Positions 15,982 to 22,525 are shown, numbered from the stretch's first letter. The stretch: DNA of 24,299 bases from DATKSS01 sp049582065 (GCA_049582065.1 JBAUTF010000214.1:1-24299), one strand, 5' to 3'. Made by a program: numbers and translations. The notes: a model not told the origin generated them from the sequence alone.

Positions 15982-15996
15982 CCTAACGATGTTAGG
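15982..15996. promoter_or_regulatory. TetR operator, copy 2
   Basis: This is an identical copy of CCTAACGATGTTAGG, centred 36 bp from copy 1 and ending at the base before the regulator's ATG (15997). It leaves no room for a ribosome binding site, so the regulator message is probably leaderless, and binding should give autorepression. Confidence 0.8.
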
Positions 15997-17172
15997 ATGC
16001 AAGTCGTGACCAAAAAGGAGCAAGGCGAGGGGGTGCGGGCCGGGCTGTCGCGGGCCCGTCTTGCAGCCGCAGCGCTCGAGCTGATCCAGGAGGACGGCCT
16101 GGAAGCGCTCTCGATGCGCGGCCTGGCCGAGCGGCTGGACGTCAAGGCAGCATCTCTGTACTGGCACGTCAGGGACCGCCAGGAGCTGGTCGAGCTACTG
16201 GCCGAGTCGATCATGGATCGGGTGGCCGCCCCTCGCGCCGCCGGCTGGCGGGCTGTGGTCGCTGCCAACGCAGCCGCGCTGCGACGCACGCTCAGGTCGC
16301 AGCGCGACGCGGGGCGGGTCCTGCTCGAGGTCCCCGGCGCGATGGCGCGCAGCGCTTCCTACGCCCGGGTTGTGCGCGCTCTCGCGGACGCCGGTCTTCC
16401 CGCCTCGGAAGCCGCGGAGGTCGCGTTGATGGTGATGACGCAGGTCGCCGCCGGACGACCCGACAGCGAAGAGCGGCCGCTGCCGTCCGGCGCAGTCGCA
16501 TCGATCGCCGTCGACTCAGGCTCGCGTGGCGTGGCGCTGCGCGCAGGCCAGGACATGGAGTCGTTGATCAAGGTTCCTCATGACCCGGCGACGGCGGCCC
16601 CGGCAGTCGTGCGCGGCGACACGGTCAAGGTGCGAAGGCTGCGAGGCGTCGGACGCGCGGACATCGAGCTCAGCCCGCGCCACCCCTGGCGGTTCCAGGT
16701 CCAGGGCCCGACATGGAACACGGTCATCGACGCCAGCGCCCTCGAGGTGCGTGAGGTCAGGCTCGACAGCGGCGCGGCCAAGGTCGAGATCTTCCTACCC
16801 CATCCCCGAGGCGTCGTTCCGATCGAGATCTCGGGTGGGGTCGCCGGCATCAAGCTCCACTGCCCGACTGGAGCACCCGTGGCGGCGGAAGTGAAGGGAG
16901 GCTCGGTCAGGTTGAAGCTCGGCGAGCTCGCGGTCAAAGCCGCCGTCACCGACCTCCGATGGGAGAGCGAGGAGGGCGCGGCCCTGGCTGTAGATCGCTA
17001 CGAGCTGCTCATTCACGGAGGCGCTGTGCAGGTCGAGCTCGACACCTTCGCGCCGTCGACGCAAGCCGTGCGCGCCGCCTCCTCAGAAGCAGCCCGGCCG
17101 GGCGTGACGTCCATGTCCGCGCTGGAGATCCTGCTGGACGGAGTCGAGAGCCGGGTGCGCCGATTGCATTAA
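15997..17172 (+). CDS. TetR-family regulator with an inserted beta-rich domain
   Basis: This protein has 391 residues, about twice a normal TetR. Residues about 16-62 are the TetR helix-turn-helix (ALSMRGLAERLDVKAASLYWHVRDRQ). Residues 80-155 resemble the first helices of a TetR effector domain. A linker follows, then about 145 residues (roughly 206-350) of short alternating beta-strand segments with G/D turns (VREVRLDSGAAKVEIFLP, VPIEISGGVAGIKLHC, AEVKGGSVRLKLG), reminiscent of DUF4097/toast-rack-like folds. The last 19 residues (SALEILLDGVESRV) look like the terminal helix of TetR effector domains, so the beta part may be an insertion rather than an appendage. It probably represses itself and the divergent methyltransferase run. 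Internal ATG 16555 could in principle start a separate product. Confidence 0.82.
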   Translation: MQVVTKKEQGEGVRAGLSRARLAAAALELIQEDGLEALSMRGLAERLDVKAASLYWHVRDRQELVELLAESIMDRVAAPRAAGWRAVVAANAAALRRTLRSQRDAGRVLLEVPGAMARSASYARVVRALADAGLPASEAAEVALMVMTQVAAGRPDSEERPLPSGAVASIAVDSGSRGVALRAGQDMESLIKVPHDPATAAPAVVRGDTVKVRRLRGVGRADIELSPRHPWRFQVQGPTWNTVIDASALEVREVRLDSGAAKVEIFLPHPRGVVPIEISGGVAGIKLHCPTGAPVAAEVKGGSVRLKLGELAVKAAVTDLRWESEEGAALAVDRYELLIHGGAVQVELDTFAPSTQAVRAASSEAARPGVTSMSALEILLDGVESRVRRLH

Positions 17173-17183
17173 CAGGCTGGGTT
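17169..17183 (+). repeat. Copy B of the TTAACAGG box
   Basis: TTAACAGGCTGGGTT overlaps the TAA stop of the TetR-like gene and lies 53 bases before the ATG at 17237. It is identical to copy C at 18895. It abuts the predicted -35 of the downstream gene. Confidence 0.75.
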
Positions 17184-17210
17184 CCTCCGGCGGCGTTCGC
17201 CGCCTAACGT
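17182..17210 (+). promoter_or_regulatory. Candidate promoter of the VirB2/TrbL cassette
   Basis: TTCCTC (17182-17187), a 17-base spacer and TAACGT (17205-17210) could be -35 and -10. Within the spacer GGCGGCG-TT-CGCCGCC (17189-17204) is a perfect 7-bp inverted repeat, which may be an operator or a T-less terminator of the preceding gene. The -35 is weak. Confidence 0.4.
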
Positions 17211-17236
17211 GCGCCTCAAAACAGCTGGAGGTTCAC

Positions 17237-17503
17237 ATGCCGTTTCTTGCCGCCGGACCGGACATCACGCCAATTCAGGACTTGATCGTCACCTGGACGC
17301 ACATCGGCCAGGCGCTGGTCGGGTCGATCGGGGCTCTGGCCTTCATCTTCGCGTTCATCTGGAAGATCACCGCGGTGGAGTCCAAGTCGGCCCTTGCGGC
17401 CAAGCAGTGGATCCAGCGCATCGTGGTCGGGACGATCGGGGTCGAGGTCGCCAGCTCACTCGTCACGATCCTCACCAGCTCGGTGCCGAACTCGACGAAG
17501 TAG
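17237..17503 (+). CDS. VirB2/TrbC-like small membrane protein (pilin-like)
   Basis: The 88-residue protein has two hydrophobic helices (about residues 22-42 and 62-80) separated by a short basic loop (KSALAAKQWIQR). That is the topology of VirB2/TrbC pilins, with both termini outside and the charged loop in the cytoplasm. There is no long cleavable signal, unlike classical VirB2. An excellent ribosome binding site GGAGGT (17227-17232) precedes the ATG. The TrbL-like gene follows after 4 bases, the order seen in type IV secretion clusters. The call rests on size, topology and neighbour; sequence similarity alone is weak. Confidence 0.65.
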   Translation: MPFLAAGPDITPIQDLIVTWTHIGQALVGSIGALAFIFAFIWKITAVESKSALAAKQWIQRIVVGTIGVEVASSLVTILTSSVPNSTK

Positions 17504-17507
17504 ATAG

Positions 17508-18404
17508 ATGGACCAGCTGCTCGGCGAGATCCAGTCGCTGCTCGTCGTCCTGAGCAAAGTCCTCGACATACTGTCGCCGCTCGAGCATCCCTCGAGCATT
17601 GTCGTCCTCTTGCTCAACGACAGCGTCGGGCTCCTCGACAAGGTCTGGTTCGATTTCATCCTCAGCACCAAGGACTTCGAGACGAGCGGTGATTTCACCG
17701 GCAACGCCACCATCCAGCGCTTCGAGCCCAAGGTCCAGATCGTCTCGAATGCGGCGCTGGTGCTGGTCGCGATGTGGGCCTCCTACCGGATCATGTGGGG
17801 CCACGGGCTGCGCACCCAGTATTCGGCTCGGATCCTGCTGCCTCGCCTATTCATGGGAGCCGTCTTGATCAACTTCTCACTTCCGCTCTTCCAGGCGGTG
17901 GTCGACATGACCAACACCCTTTGCGTGGTGATCAAGGGCTTCGTCGCCCTCGACAGCCCTTCCGACTGGCTTGCGAACTCGGTCTACGGCCCGAGCGCGG
18001 GGATCTGGGAGATCGTCACGACGGCGATCCTCGCCGTTGGATACGACGTCCTGGCGATCACGTACCTGGTGCGGTACGCGATCCTCATCGTGCTGGCGAT
18101 CACCGCGCCCATCGCAGGGCTGCTCTTCACGCTGCCGGAAACCCACCACATCTCCAAGCAATGGGCCTCCAACTTCACCTCCAACCTCTTGATGCAGCCT
18201 GCGCAATTGTTCGTGATCGCGGTCGGCTTCGGACTGGAAAAGGACGGCACGACCCCGGTTCATCACCTGTTCGCATTGGCCTCGCTGCTGCTGGTGTTCA
18301 AGGTGCCGGGTGCGTTGGGAGGCGCCGAGAAGGCGGCGCACAAGCTCCAGTCGACCGTCACCGAGGCATTTCGCCACATCGAGCACGCGGTCGCGAAGGC
18401 GTGA
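17508..18404 (+). CDS. TrbL/VirB6-like polytopic membrane protein
   Basis: The 298-residue integral membrane protein has an amphipathic N-terminal region followed by about six hydrophobic segments: VSNAALVLVAMWASYRIMWG, LLPRLFMGAVLINFSLPLF, IVTTAILAVGYDVLAITYLV, AILIVLAITAPIAGLLFTL, and a C-terminal pair ending LLLVFKVPGALGG. The LPRLFMGAVLINFS and APIAGLLFTLPETHHISKQW segments resemble TrbL/VirB6 family proteins, the inner-membrane channel component of type IV secretion. The C terminus is a helical cytoplasmic tail (EKAAHKLQSTVTEAFRHIEHAV). Its TGA overlaps the GTG of the peptidase gene, so they are coupled. Confidence 0.75.
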   Translation: MDQLLGEIQSLLVVLSKVLDILSPLEHPSSIVVLLLNDSVGLLDKVWFDFILSTKDFETSGDFTGNATIQRFEPKVQIVSNAALVLVAMWASYRIMWGHGLRTQYSARILLPRLFMGAVLINFSLPLFQAVVDMTNTLCVVIKGFVALDSPSDWLANSVYGPSAGIWEIVTTAILAVGYDVLAITYLVRYAILIVLAITAPIAGLLFTLPETHHISKQWASNFTSNLLMQPAQLFVIAVGFGLEKDGTTPVHHLFALASLLLVFKVPGALGGAEKAAHKLQSTVTEAFRHIEHAVAKA

Positions 18405-18898
18405 TCGCTCTCTTTCGCGTTCCGGCGCTGGCGTTGGCGGCCGTCTTCATATGGGTGGTGGCCGCCTCTCAAATACCCAGCCATGCGAGGCTTTCTCTCG
18501 GAGGTGTGGTCGAAGGCGCCGTCGTCAGCCAGAAGTTCGGCTGCACCAGCCTCGAGCTGGAGCCCTTCGACCCGTTCTGCCCTGGCCATCACATCCACAC
18601 CGGCATCGACCTCGCGGCGCGAGCCGGCACGCCGGTGTCCTCCGCGACTGCCGGCACCGCTCGCACCGGCTTTGACCCTGCAGGCGCCGGCATGTACGTG
18701 GAGGTGATCGTCGATTCGCACGTGCGCATCCTGTACTGCCACCTGTCCGCGTTCCGGGTGAGCAGCGGGGAATTCTTGTCCCCAGGCCAGGTCCTCGGCC
18801 TGGTGGGCTCGACGGGTCGGGCCACCGGGCCGCACGTCCATCTCGAGGTCCAGGTCGACGGTAGATCGGTCGATCCCGCCGCATGGCTCGCCTCTTAA
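18401..18898 (+). CDS. M23 (LytM-type) zinc metallopeptidase, membrane-anchored or secreted
   Basis: This is a peptidoglycan endopeptidase-type protein of 165 residues. The GTG at 18401 overlaps the TrbL stop (GTGA), giving an N-terminal hydrophobic signal or anchor (residues 4-22, FRVPALALAAVFIWVVAA). The catalytic domain shows H66-x3-D70 in HTGIDLA, a YCHLS segment and H145-x-H147 in GPHVHLEV, the complete zinc set. Cys48 and Cys60 could form a disulfide outside the cell. The frame is open far upstream across trbL, but that extension is a shadow. Coupled to the TrbL-like protein, it could open the cell wall for an envelope-spanning complex, a role played by VirB1 lytic transglycosylases elsewhere. 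Confidence 0.88.
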   Translation: MIALFRVPALALAAVFIWVVAASQIPSHARLSLGGVVEGAVVSQKFGCTSLELEPFDPFCPGHHIHTGIDLAARAGTPVSSATAGTARTGFDPAGAGMYVEVIVDSHVRILYCHLSAFRVSSGEFLSPGQVLGLVGSTGRATGPHVHLEVQVDGRSVDPAAWLAS

Positions 18899-18909
18899 CA
18901 GGCTGGGTT
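18895..18909 (+). repeat. Copy C of the TTAACAGG box
   Basis: TTAACAGGCTGGGTT overlaps the TAA stop of the M23 gene and lies 54 bases before the ssb ATG, almost the same distance as copy B to its gene. Flanking GCCTC extends the match to copy A. Confidence 0.75.
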
Positions 18910-18937
18910 GGAACCGCAGCCCCGCCTCGACTAGCCT
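18908..18937 (+). promoter_or_regulatory. Candidate promoter of ssb
   Basis: TTGGAA (18908-18913), an 18-base spacer and TAGCCT (18932-18937) form a plausible sigma-70-type promoter. It begins at the last two bases of box copy C. A near-perfect ribosome binding site, GGAGGTGAT (18952-18960), follows. Confidence 0.5.
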
Positions 18938-18963
18938 GGACCCAATTTCACGGAGGTGATGCG

Positions 18964-19311
18964 ATGGTCAACAAGGTCTTTCTGGTCGGCAACCTGGTGG
19001 CGGATCCCGAGGTCAAGGCGACGCCCAAGGGCACCTATGTCGCCAACATCCGGCTTGCCACCAACACGTACACGGGCAAGGACGACGACGGCAACGCGCG
19101 AGAGCAGACCGAGTTCCACCACCTGGTCGCCTTTGGCAAGACGGCGGAGTTCGCGGGTCAGTACCTGCACAAGGGCCGCCTGATGTTCGCCGAGGGCCGC
19201 CTCCAAACCAGCAGCTGGCAGGACACCGCGGGCCAGAAGCGATACCGGACGGAGGTCATCGTCGAGAAGTTGCAGGGGCTGGGTGCATGGGCCCAGGAGG
19301 CTGCCGCCTAG
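18964..19311 (+). CDS. ssb: Single-stranded DNA-binding protein, short paralogue
   Basis: This OB-fold SSB coats single-stranded DNA. The N terminus MVNKVFLVGNLVADPEVKAT, then TEFHHLVAFGKTAEFAGQYLHKG and AEGRLQTSSWQD are classic SSB motifs. The protein is only 115 residues and stops soon after the OB fold (ends in AWAQEAAA). It therefore lacks the disordered tail and acidic tip (DDIPF-like) that recruit repair and replication partners. It has its own likely promoter and follows the VirB2/TrbL/M23 genes on the same strand. No rpsF or rpsR neighbours are present, so it is probably an accessory SSB rather than the housekeeping one. Confidence 0.92.
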   Translation: MVNKVFLVGNLVADPEVKATPKGTYVANIRLATNTYTGKDDDGNAREQTEFHHLVAFGKTAEFAGQYLHKGRLMFAEGRLQTSSWQDTAGQKRYRTEVIVEKLQGLGAWAQEAAA

Positions 19312-19343
19312 GCTACCCGGAGACGGGGAGGGTCCTCGGGCAG

Positions 19344-19349
19344 TAATGT
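19344..19349 (+). promoter_or_regulatory. Candidate -10 element (leaderless type)
   Basis: TAATGT ends 8 bases before the ATG at 19358. No Shine-Dalgarno sequence is visible between them, consistent with a leaderless or near-leaderless transcript. Confidence 0.4.
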
Positions 19350-19357
19350 TGTAATCG

Positions 19358-19864
19358 ATGCCCGAGGACATCCGCGGCTGGTTTGGCGCCAGGATCCCAC
19401 CCGGCTGGTTTGCCGGCCCTCCCGAGATCAGCTCCGACGGCGAGGAGATCCTTGTGGTCGGTCCGCTACACGACGTCGAGGTGGCGGCGGCCACATCCGA
19501 TGACAACCTGGCGGTCGCCCGCCAGGCCCGGATCGACCGGTTCCGCGAGGAGTCGCGCGACGACAGGGTGCGACTGGCCCGCGAGGCCGAGCGGGAGTTC
19601 CGGCGCAAGGTGGCCTGGGGCGCTCGGTGCGGCGGTGAGACGAAGGTCTTCACGACCCTGAGCGTGCCGGTGATGACCCGGTTGCGGATGTCGGAACGCT
19701 CGATCCTGGACACCCTGGTGGCCGGCGGAGTCGCCCGGAGCCGCAGCGACGCCCTCGCCTGGTGCGTGCGGCTGGTCGGAATGCACCAGGCGGACTGGAT
19801 CAAGGGCTTGCGCGATGCGCTGGTCAAAGTGGACGAAGTTCGCAGTAAAGGGCCGCTGAACTAG
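19358..19864 (+). CDS. Conserved hypothetical with a probable C-terminal ribbon-helix-helix-like domain
   Basis: This is a 168-residue soluble protein. The N terminus (PEDIRGWFGARIPPGWF, then EEILVVGPL) and the core (AREAEREFRRKVAWGARCGG) resemble a hypothetical family I remember from Actinobacteria, with no assigned function. A long charged helix lies at about residues 50-85. The C-terminal part (FTTLSVPVMTRLRMSERSILDTLVAGGVARSRSDALAWCVRLV) has the strand-helix-helix pattern and the SRSDAL turn of ribbon-helix-helix DNA-binding proteins. It may be a small regulator. It lies between ssb and the flavoprotein with short gaps; the flavoprotein starts 17 bases later. Confidence 0.6.
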   Translation: MPEDIRGWFGARIPPGWFAGPPEISSDGEEILVVGPLHDVEVAAATSDDNLAVARQARIDRFREESRDDRVRLAREAEREFRRKVAWGARCGGETKVFTTLSVPVMTRLRMSERSILDTLVAGGVARSRSDALAWCVRLVGMHQADWIKGLRDALVKVDEVRSKGPLN

Positions 19865-19881
19865 TTAGTCCCGGTGATACT

Positions 19882-21390
19882 GTGGCCACTTTGATCGCCG
19901 AAGGCGAACGTCAACACGTGGTCATCATGGGCGCCGGGCCGGCCGGTCTGACCGCCGCCTACGAGCTCATGAAGCATGATGTCCCGATCACGGTGGTCGA
20001 GAAGGACCCCAATCAGGTGGGAGGGCTCGCCCGGACGGCAGAGTACAAGGGCTACCGGTTCGACATCGGCGGCCACCGGTTCTTCTCCAAGAACGGGGAG
20101 GTCGAGGACCTGTGGACCGAGATCCTCGGCGACCAGATGCTGACCAGAGGGCGCCTGTCGCGTATCTACTACCGCGGCAAGTACTTCGCCTACCCGATCA
20201 AAGCTTTCAACGCGTTGTGGAACCTGGGACCGGTGGAGGCGGTCCGCTGCCTCGCCAGCTACGCCCGGGCCCGCCTGCAACCGGTCAAGCACCCCAAGAG
20301 CCTGGAGGACTGGGTCCGCAACCAGTTCGGATGGCGCCTATACAGCATCTTCTTTAAGACGTACACGGAAAAAGTGTGGGGGATCAGCACCAGGGAGCTG
20401 TCGGCCGATTGGGCCGCGCAGCGGATCAAAAGCCTGGACCTGTGGGTGGTGATCCGCAGCGCGCTCCTGCCCGGCCGCCGAGCCGCCCATCGCGGCGACG
20501 TGGTCACGACCTTGATCGACAAGTTCCGATACCCGCGCCTGGGTCCGGGCCAGATGTGGGAGAAGGTCGCGGACATCAGCCGGGACAAGGGCCACCCGGT
20601 CCTGCTGGGTCGATCTGTGGGGCGCATCAACCACGAAGACGGACGGGTGCTCTCGGTCGTCACGAGGTCTGCTTCCGGCCAGACCCAAGAGCACGCGGGC
20701 ACGGACTTCATCTCCAGCATCCCGGTCCGAGAGCTCGTCTCGAGACTCGATCCCCCGGCGCCGGAGGCGGTCAAGCGCGCGGCCGAAAGCCTCTCCTACC
20801 GGGACTTCATCACCGTGGCGCTGATGGTGGATCGCCCCAGCCTCTTTCCGGACAACTGGATCTACATCCACGACCCGAGCGTCAAAGTAGGCCGGATGCA
20901 GAACTTCAAGAACTGGAGCCCTTCGATGGTGCCGGACCAGGGCAAGACCTGCCTTGGCCTCGAGTACTTCTGTTTCGAAGGCGACGGGTTGTGGAACATG
21001 GACGACGAGGCCCTCGTCGAACTCGCGCGCGGCGAGCTCGCCCGGCTCGGGATGTGCAGGGCCGATGAGGTGTTCGACGGCGTGGTGGTTCGGCAGCAAA
21101 AGGCATACCCGGTGTACGACGACGACTACCAGGCCAAGGTAGATGTGATCCGTGACTACATACAGGCGAACCTGCCGAATCTTCACCTGGTCGGGCGCAA
21201 CGGCATGCACAAGTACAACAACCAGGATCACTCGATGATGACCGCGCTGCTCGTGGCCCGGAACATCGCCACCGGCTCGACTTTCGACCCCTGGAAAGTC
21301 AACGCGGACGCCGTCTACCACGAGGACATCAGGGTCGGCGAGCGTGACCGCACGGGCCGGCAGGTCCCCGAGAGGATCGCCGCCGGCTAG
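19882..21390 (+). CDS. FAD-dependent oxidoreductase, UDP-galactopyranose mutase-like / protoporphyrinogen oxidase superfamily
   Basis: The 502-residue flavoprotein has the dinucleotide-binding motif VIMGAGPAGLTAAYEL (residues 15-30), then VVEKDPNQVGGLART and the GYRFDIGGHRFFSK segment, which fit the NAD(P)-binding Rossmann-like/amine oxidase superfamily and especially mutase-like proteins of polysaccharide clusters. The middle region has FFKTYTEKVWGI, and the C-terminal FAD site includes LHLVGRNGMHKYNNQDHSM. True UDP-galactopyranose mutases are shorter (about 370-400 residues), so the substrate remains open; a sugar-nucleotide or lipid-linked sugar is a guess. The GTG at 19882 has no clear ribosome binding site; other starts before the glycine motif are possible. 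Confidence 0.75.
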   Translation: MATLIAEGERQHVVIMGAGPAGLTAAYELMKHDVPITVVEKDPNQVGGLARTAEYKGYRFDIGGHRFFSKNGEVEDLWTEILGDQMLTRGRLSRIYYRGKYFAYPIKAFNALWNLGPVEAVRCLASYARARLQPVKHPKSLEDWVRNQFGWRLYSIFFKTYTEKVWGISTRELSADWAAQRIKSLDLWVVIRSALLPGRRAAHRGDVVTTLIDKFRYPRLGPGQMWEKVADISRDKGHPVLLGRSVGRINHEDGRVLSVVTRSASGQTQEHAGTDFISSIPVRELVSRLDPPAPEAVKRAAESLSYRDFITVALMVDRPSLFPDNWIYIHDPSVKVGRMQNFKNWSPSMVPDQGKTCLGLEYFCFEGDGLWNMDDEALVELARGELARLGMCRADEVFDGVVVRQQKAYPVYDDDYQAKVDVIRDYIQANLPNLHLVGRNGMHKYNNQDHSMMTALLVARNIATGSTFDPWKVNADAVYHEDIRVGERDRTGRQVPERIAAG

Positions 21391-21399
21391 CTCGTCTGG

Positions 21400-21636
21400 C
21401 TAGAGGCGCCTCGGTCGGTCGGTCGCGTAGATCCCGCCTTTGGGCCGCGCGAAGTTGGCCGCTACGAAGCAGGCCACCGCCAGCACGGTGAACAGGATCA
21501 GGTGCGTGTAGTGATGCGGGGAATGTGGATCGGTGACCGCAATCTGCAGCACCCCGAAGGCGTAGAGCACGCCGATGATCAAGAAGACGATTCCGAGAAC
21601 CACCAGCCCAAGAGCGAGAGTGCTTGATCTCCTCAC
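21400..21636 (-). CDS. Small two-helix membrane protein
   Basis: The 78-residue protein has two transmembrane helices (LALGLVVLGIVFLIIGVLYAF and LILFTVLAVACFVAANFA). A short His-rich loop between them (DPHSPHHYTH) probably faces outside, and the tail is basic. I do not recognise the family. The GTG at 21636 overlaps the uppP stop (GTGA), which strongly supports this as a real, translationally coupled gene. It may assist or accompany undecaprenyl phosphate recycling, but that is inferred from position only. Confidence 0.7.
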   Translation of the reverse strand: MRRSSTLALGLVVLGIVFLIIGVLYAFGVLQIAVTDPHSPHHYTHLILFTVLAVACFVAANFARPKGGIYATDRPRRL

Positions 21637-22505
21637 ACGTTGAAATGTAGCAAAGCCACGCTTCCGAGACCGGCGGCGATGCAGTACCAGCCGTAGGGGT
21701 CGAGCCTTCCCGAACGGAAATATCGCAGCAAGAACCGCGCGCTCGCGTAGGCCGCGATGCCTGCCAGCACGGCGCCGGCGACGTACTCACCGACTGGCAC
21801 TCCTGAAGCAAAAAGCTGCGGGACCTCAACCAGGCCGGCGCCCAGGATCACGGGGGTGGCCAGCAGGAACGAGAACCGCGCCGCCTCCTGGTGCCTCAGC
21901 CCCGCGAGCAGACCCCCGCCGATCGTGACTCCTGAGCGCGAGATGCCGGGCAGGAATGCCAGGGCCTGGCAGGCGCCGACGAGGGCCGCGGCCCGAAAGC
22001 TGATCCGCTCGGCCTGGGCGAACCGCTCCTCTTGCTCGGCCCGGGACGCCGAGTCGAGCGTGGCGACCCGTTCCGCGCGCCGGCGCAGGATCTCGAAAGC
22101 CAGCATGAGCGCGCCGTTGACGATCAGGAATCCAGCCGCCTCGTAGGGGCTCGCGAAAAGTCGCTTGATCGGGTTCTCAAGGAAGACACCGAGCACCGCT
22201 GCCGGGATCGTGCCGACGAGCAGGAGCATCGCAAGTCGCTCCTCGTCGGTCCGGATCTCGCCTCGAACCGCTGCGGTGAAGAAGCCGCGAACGACCTTCA
22301 CCCATTCGCCTCGATAGATGATCAGCAGAGCGGTGGCGGTGCCGAGGTGCAGAAGCACCAGGAACGGGAGAAACGACGGATCGGATTCTTTGAAGCTCCA
22401 GTGCAAAAGGCTCGGAATCAAGACCGCGTGGCCGAGAGATGAAACTGGGAACAGCTCGCTGGCGCCCTGCAGCAGGCCCATGAACAGCGCCTGCGCAAAT
22501 GTCAT
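21633..22505 (-). CDS. uppP: Undecaprenyl-diphosphatase
   Basis: This integral membrane BacA-type phosphatase regenerates undecaprenyl phosphate, the lipid carrier for peptidoglycan and other cell-wall polymers, and is a known route to bacitracin resistance. The 290-residue protein has both family signatures: QGASELFPVSSLGH (the Q/E-x3-E motif, residues 13-17, and His26) and PGISRSG, with about eight hydrophobic segments. The ATG at 22505 begins the canonical N terminus. There is no ribosome binding site in the 20-base gap to the divergent gene, so the message is probably leaderless or nearly so. Confidence 0.95.
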   Translation of the reverse strand: MTFAQALFMGLLQGASELFPVSSLGHAVLIPSLLHWSFKESDPSFLPFLVLLHLGTATALLIIYRGEWVKVVRGFFTAAVRGEIRTDEERLAMLLLVGTIPAAVLGVFLENPIKRLFASPYEAAGFLIVNGALMLAFEILRRRAERVATLDSASRAEQEERFAQAERISFRAAALVGACQALAFLPGISRSGVTIGGGLLAGLRHQEAARFSFLLATPVILGAGLVEVPQLFASGVPVGEYVAGAVLAGIAAYASARFLLRYFRSGRLDPYGWYCIAAGLGSVALLHFNV

Positions 22506-22525
22506 GTAGATATATTGCTGAATAC
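22506..22525. promoter_or_regulatory. 20-bp divergent promoter region
   Basis: The gap between the divergent uppP and LLM oxidoreductase start codons is only 20 bases. It contains TATATT (22511-22516) 9 bases before the plus-strand ATG. On the minus strand the same AT-rich core (AATATATC) lies a few bases before the uppP ATG. The two -10 elements therefore overlap, and each promoter's upstream part lies inside the other gene. Confidence 0.55.

Noticed and set aside
15946..15996. Two identical palindromes as a short CRISPR-like array
   Set aside because: Only two 15-base copies with a 21-base gap located exactly at a divergent promoter; operators explain them better.
17774..18400. N-terminal extension of the M23 peptidase frame across trbL
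   Set aside because: Arg/His-rich shadow; the GTG at 18401 overlapping the trbL stop gives a proper signal sequence.
17237..19311. The cassette as an integrated conjugative element
   Set aside because: No integrase, relaxase, tRNA junction, terminal repeats or visible composition shift; it is better described as an isolated chromosomal cassette.
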